In this document: positions 1 to 8,163 of the stretch, in pieces | Numbering within the stretch: position 1 is the first letter of the stretch | Layout: the number at the start of each line of letters is the position of its first letter | Source: Candidatus Zipacnadia bacterium | GTDB lineage: Bacteria; Armatimonadota; Zipacnadia; JALGUG01 | Reading direction: 5' to 3' | Assembly (NCBI GenBank): GCA_029820995.1 | Contig: JALGUG010000002.1 | Coordinates: 1 to 55,529 of the forward strand | DNA: 55,529 bases | Translations under genes and position numbers: made by a program | Notes under the pieces: generated by a model | Seen by the model: only the letters and a program-made list of their open reading frames with translations | What the model was told of the DNA's origin: nothing | The model's database searches: none

Positions 1-225
1 CCTCCCCTCCCACGCGTACGTATGGACAAGATTGAAGCCGGAGTCGGCCAGCAGCGGGAAGTCGGCGACGCCTGCCGAGTAGATGCCGATAGGGAAGAAC
101 GGCTTCCCGTCCACGAGTACACACTTGTCACCCACGACCTCGACGGCAGCGAGGCCGGGCACAAGGAATAGGACCGAGGCCAACAGCACTACTGCAAGTC
201 CCAGCGGCAGGGCGTGCGGCTCCAT
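1..225 (-). CDS. Secreted glycosidase-like protein, N-terminal fragment (runs off window)
   Basis: Reading the minus strand from ATG at 225 gives 75 uninterrupted codons to the window edge, with GGAGG ten bases upstream of the start. Residues 1-30 form a signal peptide: a short N-region, then a run of Leu/Val/Ala ending in a small-residue Ala-Ala site. The mature part begins with a VDGKPFFPIGIY stretch. That pattern is typical of the first strand of secreted TIM-barrel glycosidases of the beta-galactosidase/GH5 kind, where 'the substrate you have at hand' loop precedes the barrel. The enzyme family cannot be fixed because nearly the whole catalytic domain lies outside the window. It is transcribed away from the isochorismatase-type gene, so the 247 bases between them should hold promoters for both. 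Confidence 0.7.
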   Translation of the reverse strand, partial: MEPHALPLGLAVVLLASVLFLVPGLAAVEVVGDKCVLVDGKPFFPIGIYSAGVADFPLLADSGFNLVHTYAWEGR

Positions 226-471
226 GGTGGGTGGTCCTCCGTTCGGCCTCGCGCGTACTTGATGGGCCCTTTGGTCCATTGGCGAGCCCTCGCGATGTCG
301 CCATTTTACCTCGTCTCCGGCGGTGGAGCAAGCGTGTGACGGAAGTCACGGCGCGATGCCCTGCTGTTTTGGCTTGACTTGTGTCCGCTGTTGGTGCAGG
401 TTTGAAGGACCGAGGCCCGGCGCTGGTCGTTAGAGTCACGTCTGCGCCATGGAAATGAGGGAGACTGGCCT

Positions 472-1026
472 ATGCCTGCCAAGCTGCTGCCGCGCGAAGA
501 TGCTGTTGTGGTCGTTGTGGACATTCAGGAGCGTCTGCTGCCCGCGGTCGAGGATCCCGATGAGCTGGTGGCGCGGGCCGTGGTCATGATTCGCGCCGCT
601 CACGTGCTCGGAGTGCCGATACTCGTGACGGAGCAGTATCCCAAGGGGCTGGGCCCCACGGTGCCGCGGGTCCGTGAGGCGCTGGGCGAGAGCTATGCTC
701 CTCGCGAGAAGACCTCCTTTAGCTGCTGTGGCTGTGAGGCGTTCCAGGAGGCGCTGGAGGCCACCGGCTGCTCGCATGCGCTCTTGGTCGGTATCGAGGC
801 GCACGTGTGCCTCTTGCAGACCGCGCTGGACCTGGCTGCGGAGGGATTGACCGTTCACGTCCTCGCAGACGCTGTGTCCTCACGCAAAGGGCTGGACCGC
901 GACATGGCGCTGAAGCGTCTGCGGCAGTCGGGGGTGCTGGTCGAAACGACCGAAATGGCGATCTTCCAACTACTGGAAGACGCGTCGGCGCCGGAGTTCA
1001 AGCAGATCAGCAAGCTGGTGAAGTAG
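472..1026 (+). CDS. Isochorismatase-family cysteine hydrolase
   Basis: This 184-residue protein is the usual length for the isochorismatase/nicotinamidase-like family. The family's triad is visible: Asp17 in VVDIQ, Lys80 in EKTSFS, and Cys113 in GIEAHVC, the last preceded by the typical Gly-Ile-Glu-Ala-His segment with its cis-peptide. Family members hydrolyse amides or vinyl ethers such as nicotinamide, N-carbamoyl compounds or isochorismate; the sequence alone does not choose a substrate. There is no signal peptide, so it is cytoplasmic. A GGGAG lies about 11 bases before the ATG. The hydroxyacid dehydrogenase follows 113 bases downstream on the same strand, so the two could be cotranscribed. 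The YcaC/nicotinamidase-like branch seems more likely than a siderophore isochorismatase, since no siderophore genes are nearby. Confidence 0.85.
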   Translation: MPAKLLPREDAVVVVVDIQERLLPAVEDPDELVARAVVMIRAAHVLGVPILVTEQYPKGLGPTVPRVREALGESYAPREKTSFSCCGCEAFQEALEATGCSHALLVGIEAHVCLLQTALDLAAEGLTVHVLADAVSSRKGLDRDMALKRLRQSGVLVETTEMAIFQLLEDASAPEFKQISKLVK

Positions 1027-1139
1027 CGGGTGTGGCACCTGGCGGAGGCGTCAATGCCCGGCCCGACAGGAAGTGTTTCCACTCGCGACGAATTATCAGG
1101 CCCGGAAGGCGACAAGCAAGCACACGGGAGGGTACAGTC

Positions 1140-2030
1140 ATGGAACCGCGCGTGGGGTTTGTGGGATTAGGGATCATGGGCCAGCCGATGGCCCTGAACC
1201 TGGTGAAGGCGGGGTTTGCAGTGAATTGCTGGAACCGTACGGCCGCACGCATGGAGCCCGTGGTGCAGGCCGGCGGGCTGGCCGCGGAATCGCCTGCGCA
1301 CGTGGCGGAGCTGTCGGACATCACAATCACCATGGTGCGCGATTCGCCGGACGTGGAGGCGGTCGTGCTGGGGCGCAAGGGGATCATCGAGGGTGCCAGG
1401 GCCAAGGCGGTGCTCATTGACATGAGCACGATCTCGCCGCAGGTCACGCGGGAGATCGCGGCTCGGCTGAAGGAGCGGGACGTGCAGATGCTCGACGCAC
1501 CGGTCAGCGGCGGCGACGTCGGCGCCCGGGAGGGCACGCTGTCCATCATGGTCGGCGGCGAGCAGGAAGTCTTCGAGCGGTGCCGGCCGGTGTTCGAGGC
1601 CCTGGGGAAGACGATTACGTACTGTGGGCCGACCGGCGCGGGGCAGACCGTGAAGCTGTGCAATCAGGTCGTCTGCGGGCTCAACATCCTGGCGATGTCT
1701 GAGGGCCTGCTGTTCGGCGCCAAGGCCGGCGTGGACCTGCGGGTGATGCACCAGGCGATCAGCGCCGGTGCGGCGAGCTCCTGGATGCTGACGAACCTGG
1801 CGCCCAAGGTGCTGGACCGCGACTTCGCGCCGGGCTTCATGGTGGATCTGCAGCAGAAGGACCTCAAGCTCGCGCTGGAGGCGGCTCGCGAGTGCAGTGC
1901 GACACTGCCCGGGACGGCGCTAGTGCATCAGCTCTTCGCGGCACTGCAGGCTCACGGCGAGGGCCAAGAGGGCACACAGGCGCTGGTGAAGGCTCTGGAG
2001 CGGCTGGCGAAGGTGGAGGTTAAGGCATAG
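1140..2030 (+). CDS. Beta-hydroxyacid dehydrogenase (tartronate semialdehyde / 3-hydroxyisobutyrate type)
   Basis: A 296-residue NAD(P)-dependent dehydrogenase. It has the Rossmann glycine motif GLGIMG at residues 9-14, the substrate-binding DAPVSGG motif around 119-125, and the catalytic lysine Lys172 in GAGQTVK. These are hallmarks of the GarR/MmsB/GLYR1 family, which interconverts 2-hydroxy-3-oxopropionate and glycerate, or 3-hydroxyisobutyrate and its semialdehyde. I chose the ATG at 1140, 11 bases after a GGGAGGG ribosome site, because the open frame upstream of it overlaps the preceding gene and is unrelated to the family. It ends ten bases before the convergent DUF6785 gene. The substrate is not resolved; the sugar-acid theme of the window favours tartronate semialdehyde. 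Confidence 0.9.
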   Translation: MEPRVGFVGLGIMGQPMALNLVKAGFAVNCWNRTAARMEPVVQAGGLAAESPAHVAELSDITITMVRDSPDVEAVVLGRKGIIEGARAKAVLIDMSTISPQVTREIAARLKERDVQMLDAPVSGGDVGAREGTLSIMVGGEQEVFERCRPVFEALGKTITYCGPTGAGQTVKLCNQVVCGLNILAMSEGLLFGAKAGVDLRVMHQAISAGAASSWMLTNLAPKVLDRDFAPGFMVDLQQKDLKLALEAARECSATLPGTALVHQLFAALQAHGEGQEGTQALVKALERLAKVEVKA

Positions 2031-2040
2031 GTCCAGCGGC

Positions 2041-3972
2041 TCAGAACGAGAAGATCTCGTGGCCGCGGACGCCGGCGAGGGAATCGATCAGGACCCATAG
2101 ACCGGCGCTCAAGAACTCGCCGAAGATCAGCCCCAGGAAGCCGGGGATCAGTCGGCGATAGACCTTGGGCCCGCCGGCCCAGAGCACCGCGGTCTTGACC
2201 AGCCAGCCCAGGAAGATGGGGAACCAGTAGTTGATCATGGGCCAGGAGGCGCCCATGAGGTAGCCGATGGGGTGCAGCGGCCACCACAGGAAGCTGCGGT
2301 GGATGGTGAGCAAGCCCCACATGGACAGGCCCCCGACGGCCATGGTCAGAAAGGCCAGGGGCGTGGCGGATTCGCCAGCGGCAATGAGATGGCTGGTCCA
2401 GGTGCAGTAGAGGTTCTTGGTGTAATAGGTCGTAAACCAGTAGTTGAGCGTCGCCCCACCGTCGCGATACATTAGCCCCAAGTAGGACCAGTACGAGGAG
2501 AGCATGGCGAGCACAACGCTCACGGCCATCGCGGCCGTCAGCGGACGGCGCGGCAGGGGTCCGGCGTCGGCGAGCTTGAAGCCCTGCATGATTTCGGGCA
2601 TCAGGGGGCTGCGGTTGTCGAGCATGAAGAGGTGGTCAAAGAGCGTTAGCATCGCCAGCGGTCGCGGTCCAAAGGCACGGGAGCCTGCAGCGGCAAGGAG
2701 CAGATTGAGGGGGCGGAAGGGATGCTGGACATACAACATGCCGCCCTCGCACACCAGACGGACCGCGACGATGTGGATCAAGAAGAACAGCGCGAACAAG
2801 AGCAACGTGGCCCAGAGCGTCGCGCCGGCAAAGCTGCCCCAGACACCGATTAGGGCCCAGCCAGCCACCGCCAGAACGGTCGCCGTTGCGTAGGGAAGCG
2901 GCTCGCTGGAGTCGTGCTCCGCCGAGGCGCCGGCCCAGATGGTACGTGCGGCAGCGCCCAGGTGTGCGCGCGCACCCCAGAGGCCCATGACCCCGAAGAC
3001 GATGATGCCGCCGATCATCTGGTGGGCGACGAACTGCCTGACGGGATAGGCCTGGACGTTCGGCATGTTCAGGCCGAAGGCGGCGCCAACGACCTGCTGG
3101 GCCAGAAAGAAGAAGTAGAAGACCCACAGGCTGAAGCTCAACTCCTGGGGCAAGAGGTACGCCAGGGCGATGATGCTGAACAGCACGCGCAGCCAGAGGG
3201 GCGACATGGCGTTCCACGGGCGGAAGGCGATATGGGAGTCCAGGCGGATGTGGTGGACGTTGATGGCGGGGATCAGGGGGAAGTGGAAGTGCAGGCCGTT
3301 GAGTGTGTGGATCAGCAGCGGCAGGGCACACATGGCCCACATGATGCGGCTGCGGAAGAAGCCGCCGAACGGGTGAGCGTCGCTCGGCTGATACTGAGCC
3401 ATCTCCGTCGGCAGCTCCATCAGAGGGAAGACGAGCTTCTCCTCATCCACCCAGCGCTTGCGCAGCAGGCCGCTCAGCCCGAACAGGACCGCGTAGACGC
3501 CGAGCGCCAGCACGGACGCGGCGCCCAGGGGCAGGAGCCACTCAGCCCAAGGAACGGCCTGGCCCTCCTTGAGGCCCTCGTACAGCTTTTCGACGGCGTA
3601 CGCGGACCTGGGGTGCAGCCAGGAGGGCCAATACGGCTGAATCAGCTCATCGTACTTGTTTTCCGGTGTTGCGAAGTAGAAGGGCCCTGCGAGGTAGGGA
3701 ATCAGCAGACCGGTGAGGCCGAAGGAGGGGATTCCGGCGGCGACGAGCGCCATGATGAAGACGACGAGTAGCTCGGCCTTCGTCAGCCCGCGCTTGAGCT
3801 TGCGCAGGACGGGATTGACCAGAGCGACGAGCACAACCAGCACGAGGAAGGCACTGATGGGAAAGGCGGTCAGGCCGACCCAGGTGCCGCGAGCGACAAG
3901 GTCGCTGTACGGCGTCCCCAGGCCGAGTAGCAGGGCGGCAATGGTTCCCAGGATGATAGCGCGTGTGGTCAT
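2041..3972 (-). CDS. Polytopic membrane protein, DUF6785/DUF6784 family (copy 1)
   Basis: A 643-residue protein with a dozen or more hydrophobic segments spread along its length and no soluble catalytic domain. The C-terminal part carries WPLHPIGY, a conserved membrane segment, and then VYRRLIP...GEF. It shares this block and its overall layout with the 655-residue protein at 47930-49897, so the two are paralogs. I recognise the family as DUF6785/DUF6784, large membrane proteins common in Armatimonadota and Planctomycetota and resembling oligopeptide-type transporters in topology. Function is unknown; transport of a sugar- or peptide-like solute is only an inference. I chose the ATG at 3972, with GAGGG eight bases upstream, which makes MTTRAIILGTIAALLLG the first membrane segment. 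The longer frame to 4110 lacks that support. Confidence 0.8.
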   Translation of the reverse strand: MTTRAIILGTIAALLLGLGTPYSDLVARGTWVGLTAFPISAFLVLVVLVALVNPVLRKLKRGLTKAELLVVFIMALVAAGIPSFGLTGLLIPYLAGPFYFATPENKYDELIQPYWPSWLHPRSAYAVEKLYEGLKEGQAVPWAEWLLPLGAASVLALGVYAVLFGLSGLLRKRWVDEEKLVFPLMELPTEMAQYQPSDAHPFGGFFRSRIMWAMCALPLLIHTLNGLHFHFPLIPAINVHHIRLDSHIAFRPWNAMSPLWLRVLFSIIALAYLLPQELSFSLWVFYFFFLAQQVVGAAFGLNMPNVQAYPVRQFVAHQMIGGIIVFGVMGLWGARAHLGAAARTIWAGASAEHDSSEPLPYATATVLAVAGWALIGVWGSFAGATLWATLLLFALFFLIHIVAVRLVCEGGMLYVQHPFRPLNLLLAAAGSRAFGPRPLAMLTLFDHLFMLDNRSPLMPEIMQGFKLADAGPLPRRPLTAAMAVSVVLAMLSSYWSYLGLMYRDGGATLNYWFTTYYTKNLYCTWTSHLIAAGESATPLAFLTMAVGGLSMWGLLTIHRSFLWWPLHPIGYLMGASWPMINYWFPIFLGWLVKTAVLWAGGPKVYRRLIPGFLGLIFGEFLSAGLWVLIDSLAGVRGHEIFSF

Positions 3973-4033
3973 AGAGCGGGCCCTCGAAGGGAAAACCGGG
4001 CGCAGAATCCCTTGCAATTCGGGCAATACTGGG

Positions 4034-4066
4034 TATAATATATATGCAGGTCCGAACCCGTCTTTA
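4034..4066 (-). promoter_or_regulatory. AT-rich promoter region before DUF6785 gene 1
   Basis: This is the only strongly AT-rich stretch between the DUF3800 stop and the DUF6785 start. On the minus strand, TATATT could act as -10 with a poor TAAAGA -35 about 18 bases upstream. On the plus strand, TTGCAA (4012-4017) and TATAAT (4034-4039) are spaced by 16 bases, a better sigma-70 match, but they point into the antisense of the DUF3800 gene. Direction is therefore uncertain. Confidence 0.35.
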
Positions 4067-4116
4067 GCGGCGGGTGTAGGTCCTGCACTCTTTTCTGTGC
4101 CGGCCCCCAACGGCTA

Positions 4117-4836
4117 CTACGGTCGTATGATGCCGTACGGGTCTTTGCGGCTGGCCTCCTTCACAAGGATCGGCTCCAAGACCTCGAAGGCACGGTTCAA
4201 GCCAAGACGAGACTTCGATTCCAAGGTGAACTCCCGTCTCAGGAGGGCGTACGCGGCGAAGTCGGCAAGCTGCAAGAAGTATGATTGGTCTGACGGCTTG
4301 AAGACGGGGTCCTCCACGATCCTGTCAATGGGAATGTTCCTCGTCAGTTCGCCAGTGTCCAGCCACACCCCGAACCGCGAGGGAATCGGGTTGTAAGCGC
4401 GCATCCTCCTGAACCGCCGCGTGTAGATGACTTCCTTTCCCTCGTCGCAGATTAACAGGGCGTAGCTCTCCCACGCGTGCAGCGTGCGGTTCACGCGGTT
4501 GACCAGCCACTCAAAGGCTCGCTCGTCCTGCTTGCGCGGGAACACTGCGTTGAAGAGCCGCGCGCCGGGCAGGCTAGCAACGAATTCGAGCGCTGTTCTG
4601 AAGATCTCACAACGCGTCTCCTTGCTCACGTAGCGGTCCGAGATCCGTCCCCTCCCAGAGACGAACTTCCAGGCATGCAGCTCCTTGTGTATGTAGATCC
4701 CGTACTCCCGCCTGAGCCGGCGGCGGAAGTCGCGCACTTCTTCAAGTGTCGGGGTCCACTGTTGCACGGGAATGCCCAGAGCGGAGAAGACGCAACCTCT
4801 GGCCTCCTTCGAATCGTCTATGTAAAAGAGATGCAC
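4117..4836 (-). CDS. DUF3800 domain protein
   Basis: A 239-residue protein with the two signature blocks of DUF3800: HLFYIDDS at the N-terminus (Asp7, Asp8) and QLADFAAYAL near residue 205. The family is predicted to have an RNase H-like fold with a carboxylate cluster. It is often found near mobile or defence genes, but no activity is settled. The start is GTG at 4836 (GTG CAT CTC), seven bases after a GGAGG. The protein is basic, with many Arg residues, and has no signal or membrane segment, so it is probably cytoplasmic. It sits alone between a membrane protein and a metabolic gene. Its basic composition and patchy family distribution fit a cargo gene, but there is no direct trace of a mobile element. 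Confidence 0.75.
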   Translation of the reverse strand: MHLFYIDDSKEARGCVFSALGIPVQQWTPTLEEVRDFRRRLRREYGIYIHKELHAWKFVSGRGRISDRYVSKETRCEIFRTALEFVASLPGARLFNAVFPRKQDERAFEWLVNRVNRTLHAWESYALLICDEGKEVIYTRRFRRMRAYNPIPSRFGVWLDTGELTRNIPIDRIVEDPVFKPSDQSYFLQLADFAAYALLRREFTLESKSRLGLNRAFEVLEPILVKEASRKDPYGIIRP

Positions 4837-5123
4837 CCCTACGCCTCCACGGAGTCCCAGATGACTTCGCCGTGCGTGTCCTCGGGCGGCAGGATCGCCT
4901 TGCTACGGCGAGGGTCTATTCGCCGAAAGGGGGGCTTGTGTCCTCGTGGAGGATAGGATTTCTGGCGCGGAGAAGTGGAGTGGGGTGGGTTGAACCGCCA
5001 GCGCGGCGGACCGCATTGTAAGGCAGTGCGCCTACCCACCGTTCAATCAGAGAGGGAGTGGGGCACCAAAGGCGAACCTAATCTTGCGAGATAAGCAAGG
5101 ACGTGCGGGAAGGAGACGAGACG

Positions 5124-6332
5124 ATGAGCACGGGTGACCGACGGGCGATCATTGATCGCGCCCTGGCGGACGGCAACGGCATACTGCGGTGTGAGCCGGC
5201 CTGGGTAGCACGCGATTTTCTGCCGACGATGTTCCGGCTGGGCCTGACGGAGGAGGAGGCGGATGTGGGTGAGCGGGGCTTCATCTGCGAACGATGGTTG
5301 GCCTCCACGACCAAGGCGGACAACCGGATCGGACCGCCGGACGAGGGACTGAGCTACCTGAAGCTGGACCACGGGGAGCGGATGACGCTCCGGGAGGCCG
5401 TCGAGCTGGCGGGGCCGGAGATCCTGGGGACCGAGTACGCGGCGAGCCATGGGAACACGCTGGGGCGCCTGGCGAAGATCTACGACTATAAGTATCGCCT
5501 CCCCTATCATATCCACCAGATGAAGGCAGATGCCGCGAAGGTGGGGCGCAACCCGAAGGACGAGGCTTACTATTTCCCGCGGGGCGTGGATGTGGGGCCG
5601 CATCCGGAGACGTTCTTCGGAGTGCACCCCTCGATTGTGATGGAGGGCAAGCAGGAGATTCTGCTGCCCTATCTGGTGAACTGGGACAGTGATCTGATTC
5701 TTCGGCATTCAACTGCGCAGTTGCTGGTGCCCGGCGAGGGCTTCCATCTGCCCTCCGGCGCGCTGCACGCGCCGGGAACCGCGGTGACGATTGAGCTGCA
5801 AGAGGATTCCGATGTGTTTGCCATGCTGCAGGCGCTCAACGGCGGGCAGATCATCTCCAAGGAGCTGCTATTCAAGGATGTGCATCCGGACGATCGGCGG
5901 ACCAAGGGTGAACGGGCGGTGCTGGAGCAGATTGATTGGGAGACTTCGGGGGACCCGTACTTCTACGAGAACCACCATCTATCGCCCCAAGTGATCGAGG
6001 AGAGCAAGCAAGCCGGCGCGGAGGAGGCGTGGATCTACTACAATACGCACAAGTTTAGCGGCAAGCGGCTGCTGATTGAGCCGGGCAGGAGCTTTGAGAG
6101 CGTGGACAACGGCGTATACTCCGTGCTGGTATGGAGCGGCAAGGGAACCTTCGACGGGCACCCGATCGAGGGTAAGAAGTTCGGCTGGGACGAACTTGTG
6201 GTGACTCACGAGAAAGCGACGCAGCCGATCGTGATCGAGAACACGGGGAGCGAGGAGCTGGAGATCATCAAGTTCTTCGGCCCGGACGTCAACAAGGACC
6301 TGCCGATGATCCCGAAGTATCCGCCGGATTGA
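5124..6332 (+). CDS. Mannose-6-phosphate isomerase-like cupin protein
   Basis: A 402-residue cupin-type protein. The central block YHIHQMKAD...PKDEAYY (about residues 128-150) places His129, His131 and Glu147 where type I phosphomannose isomerases hold their zinc ligands and Lys/Glu pair. A second metal-type histidine lies in GFHLPSGALHAPG. The family interconverts aldose and ketose phosphates, or binds related sugars. The N-terminal hundred residues and the length differ from ManA, so this is a divergent branch and mannose 6-phosphate is not assured as substrate. I chose the ATG at 5124 because AAGGAGA lies seven bases upstream, in preference to the earlier in-frame ATG-like start at 5103. 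No signal peptide. It is monocistronic; a large palindrome follows 113 bases after its stop. Confidence 0.75.
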   Translation: MSTGDRRAIIDRALADGNGILRCEPAWVARDFLPTMFRLGLTEEEADVGERGFICERWLASTTKADNRIGPPDEGLSYLKLDHGERMTLREAVELAGPEILGTEYAASHGNTLGRLAKIYDYKYRLPYHIHQMKADAAKVGRNPKDEAYYFPRGVDVGPHPETFFGVHPSIVMEGKQEILLPYLVNWDSDLILRHSTAQLLVPGEGFHLPSGALHAPGTAVTIELQEDSDVFAMLQALNGGQIISKELLFKDVHPDDRRTKGERAVLEQIDWETSGDPYFYENHHLSPQVIEESKQAGAEEAWIYYNTHKFSGKRLLIEPGRSFESVDNGVYSVLVWSGKGTFDGHPIEGKKFGWDELVVTHEKATQPIVIENTGSEELEIIKFFGPDVNKDLPMIPKYPPD

Positions 6333-6444
6333 GGGGCGATGTCGGCCCTCCATGCAGCATGGCAGCGCGGCCGCCGGTGAGAGTGTGCTGCATGCACAGT
6401 GCGAGCGGGGTCGGTACGGGCACACGGAGGCTTCCATAGATTGT

Positions 6445-6466
6445 GGCGCAGGGATATCCCTGCGCC
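6445..6466. repeat. 22-bp perfect palindrome
   Basis: GGCGCAGGGAT followed directly by its own reverse complement. It can form a nine-pair hairpin with an ATAT loop. It lies in the 259-base gap between the cupin gene and the PP2C gene, 126 bases before the PP2C start. No T-run follows on either strand, so it is a poor intrinsic terminator. It could be a protein-binding site or a dispersed palindromic repeat; I did not see another copy in this window. Confidence 0.6.
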
Positions 6467-6591
6467 GCAGTATTGACCAGGGAAGGAGCGATTTCTCGCA
6501 GGGCGGAGGCGTCTGGAAGGCGAAGGAGGCGCGGGGCACGTGCTGCCGGACCGTCGAGAGTGGCATCCAGAGAAACGGAGCTGTTGCGGAC

Positions 6592-8163
6592 ATGGAGAGC
6601 AAGAGGCAGACCGCAGAGGCCGTTCAGCGTACGGACGTGGGCCTGGTGCGGGAGGAGAACGAGGATGCGGCTGTGGTGCTTGGTCCGGAGGCGGGCAACT
6701 GGGACGTGCTGCTGATGGTTGCCGACGGTATGGGCGGGCACCGGCGAGGCCGGGAGGCGAGCCACTACGTGGTAGCCGAGGTGGCGGCCCTGCTCAGAAC
6801 GCGTTCCGAGAGCTGGGGCGACGATGACCTGGCCATTGAGCAGACCTTGATCAGGTCGGTGGAGGCGGCGGACCGACAACTGAGCCTGCAAGCCAGGGAC
6901 GCCCGAGGCGCGGAACGTCCGGGGACTACGCTGACGCTGGCGGTACTGCGCGGGCGGCGCTGCTACATCGCGCATGCCGGAGATTCGAGGGCCTATCTCC
7001 TGCGCGCCGGTCGCGCGTTCCAGATTACCGAGGACCACACGTGGGTTCAAGCCCAGGTCAGACAGGGACGACTGACAGAGGACGAGGCCCGCCAGTCGCC
7101 GTACCGCAATCAACTCGTCAATTCCCTGGGCGCAGAGCAGCCCGTTGAGCCCGATACGCATGTTTTTGATGTGGATCCGAGGGACGTCTTGCTGCTGTGC
7201 ACGGACGGCCTGACGGAGCACGTGACGGACGAAGAGATCGCCGACATCTTGACTGAAGCAGACAGTCTCGACGAAGCGGCCGATTTACTGATCAAGAGCG
7301 CGCTGGCCGCGGGTGGCCGGGACAACGTGACGGTGGTGCTCTGCCGCCCGGCGGTGGAGGCGGAAGAGGTGCCGGCCGAGGAACCCGAGGCCGAGGAGCC
7401 GGCTCCGATGCCGGCCGGTGAGGTTCGCGGCACGCCGGAGCCGCCGGTCGCGCGCTCAAAGACTTACTCCCTCGGGTCGGTTGCTATTGTCGCGCTGCTA
7501 GCCGCCGTCATCGTCTTACTGGTGATCATTTGGCGCGGCGGCATCATCACGCAGGGCGAGGGCGAGCGCGCGGTCGTGTCATTTGGGCGGACGCCGACGA
7601 GGGCTGCAACACCCCAGCCGCCTGAATTGCCGGGCGAGGCTCCACCCACGGTGCCGTCGCTGGAGCCGAGGACGACGACGCCAAGCGTTGGTGCCCGACT
7701 GTCTCCAGCGGCGCGCGAGCAGCCAGCCGCCGTGCGGTTCGTACTGACCGATAGGGCTCTGCGCGTGGAATGCCCGGAGCCGGAGTGGACGCCGGCGCTG
7801 ATGCGCACCGGGGAGAGGGGCGCGGTCACCGTCGGGAAGGAAGGCATCACGTACCGTTTTCGGTTCAGCGCCAGCTTGCGGCTGCTGCGCGAGGGCAAAC
7901 GGGACCTCGTGGCGGTGCGCCAGACCGATGGGAAGGGCGAACGGCTGACCTGGACGGACGAGGATTTCCTGGAAGTCAAGCTGGCGACAGGCGTGGACTA
8001 CAAGTGCGCCTACGGCGGGACGCTGCCACTATTCAACTTTCGCATCGTGCCCGTGGCCGGCGGTGCGGCAGCACCGAGCGGGGCGACTGTGGAAGAAGAC
8101 GTGTCGGCGCCGAGGGAAAGCAGCGGGGAGTCGGGAGGAGGCCGGCATGAGGAGGCACGCTAG
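6592..8163 (+). CDS. Membrane-anchored PP2C-type serine/threonine phosphatase
   Basis: The 523-residue protein begins with a complete PPM/PP2C domain (about 1-250). It contains REENEDA, ADGMGGH, AHAGDSRAY, TDGLTEHVTDEE and GRDNVTVV, so every metal-binding Asp motif is intact. An acidic Glu/Pro-rich linker follows, then one membrane helix near residues 292-315. The C-terminal 200 residues are proline-rich and then folded, and should lie outside the cytoplasm. Such phosphatases reverse Hanks-type kinase phosphorylation, and the outer domain may be a sensor. No kinase gene is in the window. I chose the ATG at 6592, where the conserved fold begins; its ribosome site is weak. The last 17 bases overlap the start of the next gene, so the two are probably translationally coupled. 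Confidence 0.9.
   Translation: MESKRQTAEAVQRTDVGLVREENEDAAVVLGPEAGNWDVLLMVADGMGGHRRGREASHYVVAEVAALLRTRSESWGDDDLAIEQTLIRSVEAADRQLSLQARDARGAERPGTTLTLAVLRGRRCYIAHAGDSRAYLLRAGRAFQITEDHTWVQAQVRQGRLTEDEARQSPYRNQLVNSLGAEQPVEPDTHVFDVDPRDVLLLCTDGLTEHVTDEEIADILTEADSLDEAADLLIKSALAAGGRDNVTVVLCRPAVEAEEVPAEEPEAEEPAPMPAGEVRGTPEPPVARSKTYSLGSVAIVALLAAVIVLLVIIWRGGIITQGEGERAVVSFGRTPTRAATPQPPELPGEAPPTVPSLEPRTTTPSVGARLSPAAREQPAAVRFVLTDRALRVECPEPEWTPALMRTGERGAVTVGKEGITYRFRFSASLRLLREGKRDLVAVRQTDGKGERLTWTDEDFLEVKLATGVDYKCAYGGTLPLFNFRIVPVAGGAAAPSGATVEEDVSAPRESSGESGGGRHEEAR

Noticed and set aside
807-1139. Upstream extension of the hydroxyacid dehydrogenase frame
   Set aside because: It overlaps the isochorismatase-family gene in another frame, is Arg/Gly-rich and unlike the family; the family starts at the ATG at 1140 with a strong ribosome site.
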